DNA of 64,000 nucleotides from CAZFIM01 sp964519615. GTDB taxonomy: Bacteria > Chloroflexota > Dehalococcoidia > GIF9 > UBA5629. The position numbers and the translations under genes were made by a program. The stretch covers positions 38,174 to 102,173 of the forward strand of contig CAZFIM010000002.1 of the NCBI GenBank assembly GCA_964519615.1, in the 5' to 3' direction. Below, one piece after another: positions 53,497 to 62,171 of the stretch; position 1 is the stretch's first letter; every line of letters begins with the position of its first letter. The notes below the pieces were generated by a model. It had not been told where the DNA came from and did no database searches. It was given only the letters and a program-made list of their open reading frames with translations.

Positions 53497-54744
53497 TTAG
53501 CGGTACGTTTTTCTTCCACCGCCGCCACTCATCAGACGGAATAGCCCCACCAGAATACGGACAATGATAAAAGCACCTATAACCAGCGCTAATACCACTA
53601 CCAGGGGGGTCATATCGTTATCCTCGATGAAATTAGAAAGCTGTCCTGTCAGGCTGGATAGTTCCGATACCTTGAAAGCATAGTCAGCGTATGACCAGAC
53701 GCTTTCATTTCCCTCTCCGTCGACGGCCTTAACTCTCCAGTAATAGGTGCCCGGCTCAAGCGGAACCGTATAGACCGTGCTCTTCAGGCCGTCCTTATGT
53801 ATCAGAGGATGTGCATCAAATGTTTGGGGATCATCACTCACTTCCAGTACGTAACGGATATCGCTTCCGGCGGCGTTTCCGAACCATTGGAAAGTGATAA
53901 GCTGTGAGCCGAAAACGCCGTAGCTGTGTCCCATAGGTGATTTGGGGGTGGGTTTCAGGGGTGCCTTGGTATAGGGAATAATCTTATTGCTGCTGTTTCC
54001 GCCCGTATTGGGAGACGGAGTAGGGACGATTTCTTCCGGTTCGGGCTCAGGTTCCGGCTCGGGCTCAGGCTCCGGTTGAGGCAGTACCTGGAAGTCCAGA
54101 CTGCTCGTTGCCGAGCTGTACGCTGATTTTGCAGTCAGTTTATATGTGCCGGCGGAAAGAGTCTTCGGTATAGCTGCACTCATATTAAAGCTGCCTTTGT
54201 TATCCGTGGCGATGCGTGATTCCAGTACTTTTGTGCCCAGTGTGACACTGACCAGGTCATTAGCAGGAAAACCGTTGCCGCTGACAGTAATAGAGGTTTC
54301 TGCCATAGCTGATGAGGGGCTGGCTTTCATACCGGGGGAAACATGGAACTGAAAATTTACTGCTCCGGAACTGTTTTGCGGAGAAAACCTTATGAAATGC
54401 ATACCGTAGGCAGCTTCAGGGATTTTAAACGATGTAGTTACAGAAGTTCCCCCTGAGGGAACGGCCCCTGTCTTCAATACCTGCGTATTCTCCCCGGCAA
54501 AGCTGGGAGTAGATGCCCATAATATCTGGTATGTGCCCTGCAGCAGCACGGAACGGCCGGTAATGGAGAGCGTTACCTCTGTTCCCGTTTTACCTGATGT
54601 GGGTGTCAAACTGACACCGGTGCAATCACCGCTGACTCAGCCGGCTTCTACCGGCATAGACTGCATAAAAAATGCAGCTGTGAGCGTCATCAGTATGACA
54701 GCCGTAAAACATATGGGTTTGATTCTACTACACATTTTATTCAT
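53497..54744 (-). CDS. membrane-anchored IPT/TIG- and Fn3-like surface protein with in-frame UGA (54637-54639)
   Basis: The gene is read from ATG 54744, whose A is shared with the stop of the upstream gene (TAATG), so translation is coupled. A signal peptide (35 residues, ending PVEAG) is followed directly by TGA. The same frame then continues for 370 codons with an IPT/TIG-like region, an Ig-like repeat, a (PE)8 linker, an Fn3-like domain (YYWRVKAVDGEGNESVW), a C-terminal helix and a basic tail. The TGA may be selenocysteine, a nonsense mutation or a sequence error. Exactly 25 nt after it, a perfect 7-bp stem closes a GUU loop, which fits a bacterial SECIS. Without readthrough no plausible start restores export. 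Confidence 0.7.
54034..54082. repeat. hexanucleotide tandem repeat encoding a (PE)8 linker
   Basis: Eight consecutive six-base units (variants of TCCGGC/TCGGGC/TCAGGC) encode alternating Pro-Glu, a stiff linker between two domains of the surface protein. Such a tract can change length by slippage in steps of two residues. Confidence 0.8.
54602..54618 (-). promoter_or_regulatory. candidate bacterial SECIS hairpin in the surface-protein gene
   Basis: On the minus strand GGTGTCA (54618-54612) pairs perfectly with TGACACC (54608-54602) across a GTT loop. The loop starts 26 nt after the in-frame TGA, the same spacing as in the HesB-like gene at 24542. A second small stem (CGGTG/CACCG) lies between. 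The loop size of 3 is the lower limit of the published model. Confidence 0.4.
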
Positions 54745-55481
54745 TAATGACAACAGCTTATATTAATTGCAAGGTATCCTTCCGTTTCATTTCCGTCCGC
54801 ATCGGTAACTATAACTGTGATGAGAGCATTGCCGTATTGTCCCTTCGTGATCCAGGTGGCGGTGGGGCCGTTGCCCTCGATCTTGCCTGTAGTGGCAAAC
54901 CACAGGTAATGCAGTTCACCGTTCTCCGGATCTGATGCGTCACATTTGATCTCGTAGGTACTCCAGCGGGATGCTTCCATAGCGTTAACGCAATCAATGC
55001 AGTACATGCCGGTCACCACAGGCGGGGTTGAAGGCTCGGCGGTCACTGTGAGGTCAATAGCTTTACTTATGCTGCCGCCTCTCCCGTCATCCACTATTAC
55101 CTCTACCGTATAGCTGCCTTCATCCTCAGGTGAAACCCAGAGAATGCGCTCTCCCTGTCCTTCTATTTTTCCGCCGCTGGCGCTCCAGCTATAGTAGAGC
55201 GTATCATTGTCAATATCGGTGGCCGTACAGATAATCTCCAGGCCGGCGGAGGGTTTGACCTGCTTTGCTGACGTCAATTCATTTGCTGTTAGATAACGGA
55301 TAACAGGTGATGTATTATCTGCCTGCGTGGGTGATGGAGTTTGCGCATGCGCAGTGCAGGACAGACATAAAGCAGAGGCAATCAACAGCAGACAAAGTGC
55401 CGGCAATGCTTTGTATCCGGTTTTGGCTACACCTTTTTTATTACTGTTTATATCGTGCCTTGCACGGTTTTTACTACTCAT
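54744..55481 (-). CDS. secreted Ig/PKD-like repeat protein
   Basis: From ATG 55481 the product has 245 residues, with a basic N terminus, a hydrophobic signal (LPALCLLLIASALCLSC) and a cleavage region TAHAQ; the frame is open to 55562. The mature part has two related Ig-like domains, each with an acidic D-x-D-x-D-like turn (DIDNDTLYYSWSASGGKIEG and DPENGELHYLWFATTGKIEG), as in PKD/cadherin-like repeats. The C terminus is rich in Cys (INISCCH). It is translationally coupled to the IPT/TIG protein gene, so the two may form one surface structure. Confidence 0.75.
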   Translation of the reverse strand: MSSKNRARHDINSNKKGVAKTGYKALPALCLLLIASALCLSCTAHAQTPSPTQADNTSPVIRYLTANELTSAKQVKPSAGLEIICTATDIDNDTLYYSWSASGGKIEGQGERILWVSPEDEGSYTVEVIVDDGRGGSISKAIDLTVTAEPSTPPVVTGMYCIDCVNAMEASRWSTYEIKCDASDPENGELHYLWFATTGKIEGNGPTATWITKGQYGNALITVIVTDADGNETEGYLAINISCCH

Positions 55482-55690
55482 ATTGAGTGAAACGAAAAAC
55501 AAATTAAAAAGTGTATATGAAACGAATGTGCTCCATATAATTACACGCTCAGCGGGTAACATGTCCCTTGCCGTAATATTTATTTATGTCTGACATTTCC
55601 TTCCTTATCCGTAACATCACTTCTCTGCTGTGTCAGATTTATGCTCTGCTATTATCTATTATTGCGCAAATACAAAAAATGTGAAAACAA

Positions 55691-56050
55691 CTACTGTGAA
55701 ACTTTTTTCACACAGCAGGGGCCAATCCGCTGTGCTGCCTCCAGCCGTTTTTTATCCTCCAGTGCGAGCTTATTGTCTGCCAGCGCCTTTTTTGCAGATT
55801 GGATAATAGCTGTACAATAGTCCTTCAAATTTTCCTGATCTATGGAGTAGAGCGCCCATGTCCCTTCTCTTCTGAGTGCAAGCAGTCCCACATTATAGAG
55901 TGCACTTAAATTGCGCGAAGCCCGTGATTGCGAGATATCAAGCGCCTGCATGATTTCACATACACAGCACTCTCTGACCAGGAGGAGGTTCAGAATACGC
56001 AGTCTGGTTTCATCCGACAGCGTTTTAAATAGCCTTGTGAGTTCTCTCAT
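55691..56050 (-). CDS. ArsR-family transcriptional repressor
   Basis: The 119-residue protein has the ArsR winged helix: LFKTLSDETRLRILNLL, the alpha-3 metal-sensing CVCEIM (in ECCVCEIMQ), and the recognition helix QSRASRNLSALYN. A C-terminal GPCC may be an added metal ligand. The CxC in helix 3 is the As(III)/Sb(III)-type site. No ars transporter, reductase or methyltransferase is next to it, so its target is elsewhere or unknown. Confidence 0.9.
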   Translation of the reverse strand: MRELTRLFKTLSDETRLRILNLLLVRECCVCEIMQALDISQSRASRNLSALYNVGLLALRREGTWALYSIDQENLKDYCTAIIQSAKKALADNKLALEDKKRLEAAQRIGPCCVKKVSQ

Positions 56051-56236
56051 GCTAAAAAATTTACTACCTGTTAAAGAAAGGCTAGCACATTATCAGACTG
56101 AGTTCAATATCGTACTATAAAAAAGGCAGCGCCGCGATGAAATTATTGCAGCAAACCGGCCTGCCTGTCACGGCTTGACAAGAAGGGCGTACCGCCATAA
56201 AGTGTTAAGCGGAGTCTTGTTCCGGGAGGCATGTAA

Positions 56237-56680
56237 ATGAAAGCATCAGAAGGGAAATTCGGACGGGTATTCATCCTCCGTCTGGAGGACGGCGAGGGCA
56301 TTCCCGAATGCATCGAACGCTTTGCAGAGGGGAAACGGCTGGCTGTTGCGCAAGTTATTATGATAGGTGGTGTAGACAAAGGACAGGTGGTAGTTGGCCC
56401 GCGGCTCACGGAAGAAGTGCCGCCTGATCCCATGCTGTTGCCTGTAGACGGCGCTCATGAGCTTATGGGCATAGGTCTTCTAGCGCCGGATAAGGAAGGT
56501 AAACCGGTGCTGCATGTTCATGCTTCCCTGGGGAGAGCGGGAAAAACCACCGCAGGCTGCCTCAGACCCGGCGTTTCCACCTGGCTGGTGGGCGAGGTTA
56601 TCATTTGCGAGATTCTGGGAACCCATGCGCGCCGTCTGAAGGAAGGTAATACCGGTTTTGAGCTGCTCTCGGTACAGTGA
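56237..56680 (+). CDS. PPC/DUF296-domain protein
   Basis: The 147-residue protein matches the bacterial PPC (plants and prokaryotes conserved) domain, with RLEDGEGIPECIERFAEG, a VIMIGGVD strand and the His-containing core VLHVHASLGR, then GCLRPGVSTWLVGEV. The conserved histidines suggest a metal or cofactor site. Bacterial members are trimeric single-domain proteins of unknown function. GGGAGG precedes the start. It appears to be monocistronic. Confidence 0.8.
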   Translation: MKASEGKFGRVFILRLEDGEGIPECIERFAEGKRLAVAQVIMIGGVDKGQVVVGPRLTEEVPPDPMLLPVDGAHELMGIGLLAPDKEGKPVLHVHASLGRAGKTTAGCLRPGVSTWLVGEVIICEILGTHARRLKEGNTGFELLSVQ

Positions 56681-56819
56681 TTAAGGCGGTTGGAGGTACT
56701 CTGTCGGGCTTTAGTTACTGTTTTCGCGAGTTTATGACAGCATTAATCCTGCGGCTGGACAGCATGGTTTTCCTGTGATAATGTGAATGTAACAATAGTG
56801 ATGATTGAGGATTAATAAT

Positions 56820-57203
56820 ATGGAAACGGCTGAGAATCAATCCGTAATGGTGCAGTCACCTGCCGAACCTACTCCCATGCCTCTGATAGCGGGAATAATG
56901 GCTATCATATCTGGTGCTTTCAAGCTTTTTTCTCTGCTGGTTGTGGCTGGAGTATTTTTTTTCATTCCTGTTTCATCAGTGCATGCGGACGTGGGGCGAA
57001 TGGAAATTATAACTATTATGCTGATCGTGATGATCCCGCTGATTGTGCTGGGCGTGCTCTCCATTATCGGAGGCATCCATGCCATCCGCAGGCAGCGTTA
57101 TGGTATGGCGCTTACCGGAGCTATTGCGGCTTTACTGCCTTTCTCCATGCTGGGAATAGCGTCCGTGATACTGGTTGCGCTTTCAAAGAACGAGTTTGCC
57201 TAG
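56820..57203 (+). CDS. three-helix membrane protein of unknown function
   Basis: From ATG 56820 the product has 127 residues and three long helices (around 25-50, 65-90 and 100-125), with a short Glu/Pro-rich N terminus. It resembles DUF4064-like small membrane proteins in layout, but I cannot assign it. It is 139 nt after the PPC gene on the same strand. Confidence 0.6.
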   Translation: METAENQSVMVQSPAEPTPMPLIAGIMAIISGAFKLFSLLVVAGVFFFIPVSSVHADVGRMEIITIMLIVMIPLIVLGVLSIIGGIHAIRRQRYGMALTGAIAALLPFSMLGIASVILVALSKNEFA

Positions 57204-57242
57204 ATAGCTTCATCGCTGCTTCAGAGGGGGCCTGCTCTATGC

Positions 57243-59351
57243 TTAATGTTGTGCCAGGATTATACGTGAGTCTACTGCCGCTGCACCCTGCCCTGCCTCA
57301 TACACGGTAAGCGGATTTATTTCGATGTCCGTTATACTGCTGAAACGCTCAAGCAGCCGGCCTATCTTTATAATGGTATCTGCAATAGCCTCGATATCCT
57401 TTTTTGCCTCCCCTCTTACCCCCAACAGGAGCGGGTAAGATTTCAGCTCGCTTATCATAGTACGCACTTCACCGTAGTATACTGGTAAAGCCCTGAATAC
57501 GACATCTTTCAGCACTTCCACGTAAATACCGCCAAGTCCGAACATGATCACGGGACCGAATGATGGGTCCATTCTCGCTCCCACCACCGTCTCGATGCCG
57601 GGCCTGACCATCACGGCTACCTCTACACCCGTGATACGTGCCCCAGGGCAGTTCTGGCGGCAGCGAAAGAGTATCGCTTGATAAGCATCTGTAAGCTCGG
57701 AGGCATTTTTCAGGTCTAGAGCTATACCTCCGGCATCGCTTTTATGTACGATATCGGGAGATGCGATCTTGAGCACCACCGGATAGCCTATAGCGTCGGC
57801 CTCTTTTACTGCCTCCTCGAGGCTTCCGCACAGGCGGCTGGCGGGGGTCTTTATGCCTGCCGCTTTCATGACCGCTCCTGCTTCATGAGGTAAAAGCAGC
57901 GTGCGATTTTGGGCTAGAGCGTGTTGAATTATACTTTCGATTGTAGAAACGTCCGGGTCTTTCTCTTGCTTATGTTTTTCATCAATACGCGTTCTTGCCA
58001 GCCAGGAGCGATTAAGTGCTGCCAGTGAAGATACGGCTTCATATATATCGGGATAAACGGGGATATTGCGCTCTTTGAGTGCGCTAACAGGCTCGCTTGT
58101 GCGCGCATCTCCGGTAAGCGAAAATATAACCGGCTTTGACGGCTTGTTTGCGGAGAAAAGCTCCGAGGCGAGTTGAATATATCTATCGCCGTCGAACGGT
58201 CCTCCGAAAATGCCGATGCAGATGAGGGAGCCAATCTGCTCATCGGACAGAGCCCTCCTTACCACATCGAAGTAGCTGTCCGGTGTGGCATCGCCGGTGA
58301 GGTCTACCGGATTTCTATATGAACCGAAGGAAGGTACCACCGGGGCGAAGATTCCCTCCAGCGCCTGGCGGTCATCGTACAGCTTTACGCCGTATTTTTC
58401 ACAGGCATCAGCGCACATCACCCCCATACCTCCACCATTGGTAATAACCACGGTGTTCTCTCCTGACGGTTGCGGTGCCGCGGAGAGCAATTTGCACCAG
58501 TTGAGGGCTTGATGAATTGTTTCAGCTCTTACCGCCCCGCATTGACGCGCTATATCATCGAACATTTTATCCTCTCCCGCAAGCGAGCCGGTATGAGATG
58601 CCGCTGCAATGGCACCCATAGGCGATTTCCCCGCCTTGATGACGATAACAGGCTTGATGCGGGTAGCTCTCTTCAGCGCTTCCACAAAACGTGCGCCCTG
58701 CCGCACTCCCTCAATATACAGAAGTATGACCCGTGTGCTCTCATGCTCCAGCAAATAGTCCAGCAGGTCTACTTCATCTATATCCGCCTTGTTGCCTACC
58801 GGTATTATGGCGGAAATGCCTATATTCTCTTTTTTAGTCAGACCTATCATAGAGACGGCGATTGCGCCGCTCTGGGTGATGATGCCCACGTTCCCCACCG
58901 TTATATATTTGGGGCCGAAGGTGGCGTTGATGGGGGATATGGAGGAATAGATGCCGAAGACATTAGGCCCGAGGATGCGCAGGTTATGCGCGGCGGCGTA
59001 ACGAACTATTTCCCTTTCCTCCTCCGCATTGCCGCTTTCCGAGAAGCCGGCAGCGATGACCACGGCGAATTTCACCCCTTTTGCTGCGCAGTCTTTAACG
59101 GCAGCGAAGACCATATCCGCACCTATCACGATGCAGGCCAGGTCTATCTCTCCGGGGATATCGCGCAGGCTTTTATAGACGGGCAGACCCATTATTTTCC
59201 CGCCGGAAGGGTTGACGGGATAGACCTTGCCCCGATAACCGCTTGCCAGGATATTATCAATAAATACGTTGCCTATTTTTTCAGGATTGGCCGACGCCCC
59301 GATAACGGCAACGGAGCGCGGCTCGAATAGATAACGGATGTCTGCCTGCAT
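57243..59351 (-). CDS. acetyl-CoA synthetase (ADP-forming), alpha-beta fusion
   Basis: The start at 59351 follows AGGAGG and gives MQADIRYLFEPRSVAVIGAS, the usual N terminus. About residues 1-450 are the alpha part: a CoA-binding Rossmann domain, a succinyl-CoA-ligase-like domain with the phospho-His region AASHTGSLAGED, and a third domain. Residues about 480-702 are the ATP-grasp beta part (GYPVVLKIASPDIVHKSDAGG). The enzyme makes ATP from acyl-CoA and phosphate via ADP, a route of energy conservation in fermenters and many anaerobes. It is monocistronic. Confidence 0.93.
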   Translation of the reverse strand: MQADIRYLFEPRSVAVIGASANPEKIGNVFIDNILASGYRGKVYPVNPSGGKIMGLPVYKSLRDIPGEIDLACIVIGADMVFAAVKDCAAKGVKFAVVIAAGFSESGNAEEEREIVRYAAAHNLRILGPNVFGIYSSISPINATFGPKYITVGNVGIITQSGAIAVSMIGLTKKENIGISAIIPVGNKADIDEVDLLDYLLEHESTRVILLYIEGVRQGARFVEALKRATRIKPVIVIKAGKSPMGAIAAASHTGSLAGEDKMFDDIARQCGAVRAETIHQALNWCKLLSAAPQPSGENTVVITNGGGMGVMCADACEKYGVKLYDDRQALEGIFAPVVPSFGSYRNPVDLTGDATPDSYFDVVRRALSDEQIGSLICIGIFGGPFDGDRYIQLASELFSANKPSKPVIFSLTGDARTSEPVSALKERNIPVYPDIYEAVSSLAALNRSWLARTRIDEKHKQEKDPDVSTIESIIQHALAQNRTLLLPHEAGAVMKAAGIKTPASRLCGSLEEAVKEADAIGYPVVLKIASPDIVHKSDAGGIALDLKNASELTDAYQAILFRCRQNCPGARITGVEVAVMVRPGIETVVGARMDPSFGPVIMFGLGGIYVEVLKDVVFRALPVYYGEVRTMISELKSYPLLLGVRGEAKKDIEAIADTIIKIGRLLERFSSITDIEINPLTVYEAGQGAAAVDSRIILAQH

Positions 59352-59585
59352 AACCGCCGGACCTCCTGTGTTTGGACCTATTATACACAACTTTTTTCCC
59401 CGGTACTGAGCTGATAATCAGTGAAATACTCATTAACAGGTCTTTCACGATGACACACGAGCGGGCAGCAGCCGGTGATTCGCATCATAATCGTCTATTA
59501 TTAGCCAGTGCGAGGAGTCTGCCGCAGGAGGACGACGTGGCAATCTCGTAGAAGAAGAGTAGATGATCGTGTTCGGTCTTTTTAT

Positions 59586-59646
59586 GCCCCATCCCACACA
59601 CTCCCACCTGTGCCTACCAAATATATCGGGGCGTACGTATCATCCT
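59586..59646. repeat. dispersed repeat, imperfect copy of 63631-63690
   Basis: GCCCCATCCC, a short CT-rich spacer, then CAAATATATCGGGGCG and ATCAT occur here and in the second copy with a few changes. The copies lie on the two flanks of the accessory region. Confidence 0.5.
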
Positions 59647-59678
59647 CAGGGACAAACGCTCAAACTCAAGCCAGCGAA

Positions 59679-60206
59679 CTATTTGGTACCGGGATAATAG
59701 CCGGTCCCGATGAAATAATCCGTGCCCGGTATCGGCTCAACATAGCCTATCTTTCTCTGTTCCTCTCCGGTCTGAGGGTGCGGCCAGTAGAACTCTACAA
59801 ATCCGCCGCCCTTTTTAGCCTCCGCCGAAAGCTCCTGGATTACCAGTTTGCCCTTCATATCCCGGTAATCGGTCAGGTCCGCGCCGGGAAGGGTCTTATC
59901 CACCGCGTGGGCTACATTAGTGCAGTTGTAATAGTAGACATAGAAATAGCCGCTCTGGTCATCGAAAAAACGTATGGGGTCAATAAAACGGCGGACCAAC
60001 TCCACCCGCTGGTCTTCAGCTAAGACATCTTTCAACATCTCGCCCAGCCCGACGGCAGCCACATGGACCGTGGCTGCCGCCACGCGGCCGTTGCTTTCTT
60101 CCTGGCTCACCGCCGCGCCGGCCTGCCCACAGGAAACAGCGGCCGTCATGAAAAGAGACACAGCCGCAAGCAACACTAAACAGGGGGCAAACCTTGATTT
60201 CCACAT
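59679..60206 (-). CDS. lipoprotein with a single Cache sensor domain
   Basis: GGAGG precedes the ATG. The 175-residue protein has a lipobox (AVSC, Cys26) and then one sCache-type domain: a long helix with LAEDQRVELVRRFIDPIRFF, then SGYFYVYYYNCTNVAH and DYRDMKGKLVIQEL, ending GTDYFIGTGYY. Cache domains bind small ligands such as carboxylates outside the cell. It has no transmembrane helix or signalling domain, so it would work as a free extracytoplasmic binding lipoprotein. Confidence 0.8.
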   Translation of the reverse strand: MWKSRFAPCLVLLAAVSLFMTAAVSCGQAGAAVSQEESNGRVAAATVHVAAVGLGEMLKDVLAEDQRVELVRRFIDPIRFFDDQSGYFYVYYYNCTNVAHAVDKTLPGADLTDYRDMKGKLVIQELSAEAKKGGGFVEFYWPHPQTGEEQRKIGYVEPIPGTDYFIGTGYYPGTK

Positions 60207-60315
60207 ATTGACTACCTCCTTGGTATCTTCAAATAACGTTCAGTTCCTGTATATTCCGGATAATAGCCTTCTCCGGGATTTCTCATACTGTCTCGAAGTG
60301 AATCGAGAGCTGCGG

Positions 60316-60603
60316 CTAAGCTGTTCTGGTACGTTTGTTTATCAACGCTCTGGTAAGCTGATAATCGATCTCCAGATTCAACCAGAAGCGCGCGGGTATA
60401 TCAGGCATGACCTCCTCAAGCTGTAGAGCAGTCTCAGCAGTGATAGCCTTCTTCCCGTTTACAATCTCGTTGATGGCATTTAGCGGCCGCTGCATTCGTT
60501 TTGCCAGTTCTTTTTGCGAGATTCCCCGCGCCTCAATTTCCTCGGCAAGAAACTCCCCGGGATAGATAGCAACATCGGGGTAAGCATCTGTTTTAGTCAC
60601 CAT
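60316..60603 (-). CDS. higA: HigA-family antitoxin
   Basis: From ATG 60603 the protein has 95 residues. A short HigA lead-in (AIYPGEFLAEEIEARG) is followed by an XRE helix-turn-helix (ISQKELAKRMQRPLNAINEIVNGKKAITAET) seen as consecutive helices. It would bind the toxin and repress the shared promoter. The toxin gene lies upstream and overlaps it by 11 nt, the reversed order typical of HigBA. Confidence 0.9.
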   Translation of the reverse strand: MVTKTDAYPDVAIYPGEFLAEEIEARGISQKELAKRMQRPLNAINEIVNGKKAITAETALQLEEVMPDIPARFWLNLEIDYQLTRALINKRTRTA

Positions 60604-60889
60604 GATAATCCTCCACATCCAGGATACATACTGTGTCTTCTTCGACCTTTTCTATAATAAGCCGGTGATTTCCGCTAAGCATTATCGCATATTGTCCTTC
60701 CCTGTTCCCTTTCAAGGGATGAAGGCGCAGCGCATGGAGGCCATATAGCTGTATGAATTTATCCGCAGCCCGCAGAACTGCCAGCCTTTGAATAAACTTC
60801 CGCCCCACAGCAACTCCAAAGAGGCGGCTTGACTCCGATAGGCTCACACTCGCACCAGCCATACGGTGTGACGAAAAATCTATTTTCAC
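60593..60889 (-). CDS. higB: HigB-family mRNA interferase toxin
   Basis: The 98-residue protein has the RelE/HigB fold: KFIQRLAVLRAADKF, then LHPLKGNREGQYAIML, and the late NHRLIIEKVEEDTVCILDVEDYH. HigB toxins cleave ribosome-bound mRNA. The basic and aromatic residues of the active site are at the expected places, but the first 25 residues look poorly conserved. It is coupled to higA. Confidence 0.85.
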   Translation of the reverse strand: MKIDFSSHRMAGASVSLSESSRLFGVAVGRKFIQRLAVLRAADKFIQLYGLHALRLHPLKGNREGQYAIMLSGNHRLIIEKVEEDTVCILDVEDYHGD

Positions 60890-60983
60890 CCTTACACCCT
60901 ATAGCTGTATATTATATCAGGATACTCAGACTGTCAAGCACTAAATATGAGGTATCTGCCCGCAGGCAGCCATAATCGAATTA

Positions 60984-61081
60984 TTGTCACACCAGCGTAA
61001 CGTATGCGCCTGTTCATTATATCATGTGGGGCAACGGTGGGAAGAGGGAAGAGCACGAAACAGCGATTAATCGGAGTGCCG
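60984..61081. repeat. repeat unit R1, left copy (partner at 63729)
   Basis: About 98 bp are shared with 63729-63826 at roughly 80% identity, starting TTGTCACACCAGCRTAACG. This copy ends at the 15-bp direct repeat that flanks the hicBA module. Confidence 0.75.
61067..61081. repeat. 15-bp direct repeat left of hicBA
   Basis: TTAATCGGAGTGCCG occurs here and again exactly at 61647-61661, bracketing 565 bp that carry hicB and hicA. In the other copy of the repeat unit (63729-63947) the two halves are contiguous, so this looks like a target duplication or recombination footprint. Confidence 0.7.
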
Positions 61082-61165
61082 CCTATGGAAAAGCATATAT
61101 ATTGGTGTACCGGTTGAAAAAGCGCTGGTATTAGACTACACTTTTAAATAACTGAGAGTAATACT

Positions 61166-61399
61166 ATGCATCCTGCGAGGCGGAGCGTGAAGAGAGAGTT
61201 TACTGTTATTATCGAACAAGATGAGGATGACTATTTTATCGGCACTGTACCTCAAGTAAAAGGCTGTCATACCCAGGCCAAATCCCTGGACGAGCTGATG
61301 AAAAGGGTAAAGGAAGCGGTACGGCTTTGTCTTGAAGCCGAGGGGGATAATGACGAGGACGAGCTCCAATTTATCGGAGTTCAGCGCATTGCGGTATGA
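61166..61399 (+). CDS. hicB: HicB-family antitoxin
   Basis: The 77-residue protein has the HicB partial-RNase-H fold: FTVIIEQDEDDYFIGTVPQV, GCHTQAKSLDELMKRVKEA and an acidic tail (EGDNDEDEL). There is no C-terminal DNA-binding domain, as in the short class. It neutralises HicA. It is first in the pair, and its stop overlaps the hicA start (ATGA). The module lies within a repeat, which suggests recent arrival. Confidence 0.92.
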   Translation: MHPARRSVKREFTVIIEQDEDDYFIGTVPQVKGCHTQAKSLDELMKRVKEAVRLCLEAEGDNDEDELQFIGVQRIAV

Positions 61400-61620
61400 C
61401 CAGGCTGCCGGCGCTAACGGGTGAGCAAATAAAAAAAGCCCTGTCCAGAGCCGGTTTTCAGGTGCAAAGGCAAAAGGGAAGCCATATATATCTGAAACAC
61501 GCTGACGGCCGGGCTACTGTGGTTCCTGTACATAAAGGTGAGACCGTTGGCCCCGGATTACTGCGGAAAATAATACAGGATGCTGAACTGAGCCGTGACG
61601 ATTTCTTAAAATTGCTTTAG
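61396..61620 (+). CDS. hicA: HicA-family mRNA interferase toxin
   Basis: The 74-residue protein has the double-stranded-RNA-binding-like HicA fold with the catalytic His in RQKGSHIYLKH and the downstream VPVHKGETVGPGLLRKII. It cleaves mRNA independently of the ribosome. It is coupled to hicB through a 4-nt overlap. Confidence 0.93.
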   Translation: MTRLPALTGEQIKKALSRAGFQVQRQKGSHIYLKHADGRATVVPVHKGETVGPGLLRKIIQDAELSRDDFLKLL

Positions 61621-61646
61621 CGGTTTGGGCAGTATGTCCCCTTTCC

Positions 61647-61661
61647 TTAATCGGAGTGCCG
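61647..61661. repeat. 15-bp direct repeat right of hicBA
   Basis: Identical to 61067-61081 (TTAATCGGAGTGCCG). It is followed within 6 nt by the 116-bp repeat. Confidence 0.7.
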
Positions 61662-61666
61662 TAAAA

Positions 61667-61782
61667 AATACCCTAGCTATCAAAGCTCGTATTTTTAAGA
61701 GAGTCTGGGAATAGGCGGCACGTAGGAAACGTACGAAACAAGGTATAGACTAAGGACACAGTTATATCTAAGGAATAACCAT
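61667..61782. repeat. 116-bp direct repeat R2, left copy
   Basis: Identical over 116 bp to 63832-63947 (begins AATACCCTAGCTAT, ends GGAATAACCAT). The left copy includes the last codons of the small secreted protein gene (stop codon at 61768-61770). The pair flanks the orphan RHS tip and its neighbours. Confidence 0.95.
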
Positions 61783-62109
61783 TCCAGATGGTAAAATGAC
61801 TACTTTTCTGTGAATTTTATCCAAATCACGAAGATAAGTTGTTTTCGAAAATACAGTTTCTCCGCTGGTATTCTTAGCAACTATAACAGTATAGGAATAT
61901 TTTCCAGGAAAATAACGTACTGCTATTGTTTCATTTGGCTTTACGATACCTTCCATAGTATCATCGATAAATATGCTGAGAATCATGTCTGTTTGGTTAT
62001 CGAATTCTATTGGAAAAGCACGTTCACCCCAACAGGATGGCGATATTAATATGAATACAAGTATTACAAATAATAACATATAATTAATTCTAGAAAATAT
62101 GTTTTTCAT
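61768..62109 (-). CDS. small secreted protein, candidate immunity protein of the RHS tip
   Basis: The 113-residue protein has a signal peptide (YMLLFVILVFILISPSCWG) and a small beta-rich domain (FDNQTDMILSIFIDD, PNETIAVRYFPGKYSYTVIV). It lies 62 nt downstream of the RHS tip gene on the same strand, the usual place for an immunity gene, and shares its AT-rich composition. The last codons are inside the 116-bp repeat, so a different allele could be joined there. Function is inferred from position only. Confidence 0.6.
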   Translation of the reverse strand: MKNIFSRINYMLLFVILVFILISPSCWGERAFPIEFDNQTDMILSIFIDDTMEGIVKPNETIAVRYFPGKYSYTVIVAKNTSGETVFSKTTYLRDLDKIHRKVVILPSGMVIP

Positions 62110-62171
62110 ATTTACTCCTACCTATATATCAGTATGCAAATGTTTAGTTAATGTAAATCTCCACACCATGG

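Noticed and set aside
58470..59330. 286-codon frame opposite the acetyl-CoA synthetase gene
   Set aside because: Antisense shadow; rich in Arg, His and Tyr as expected from reversed codons.
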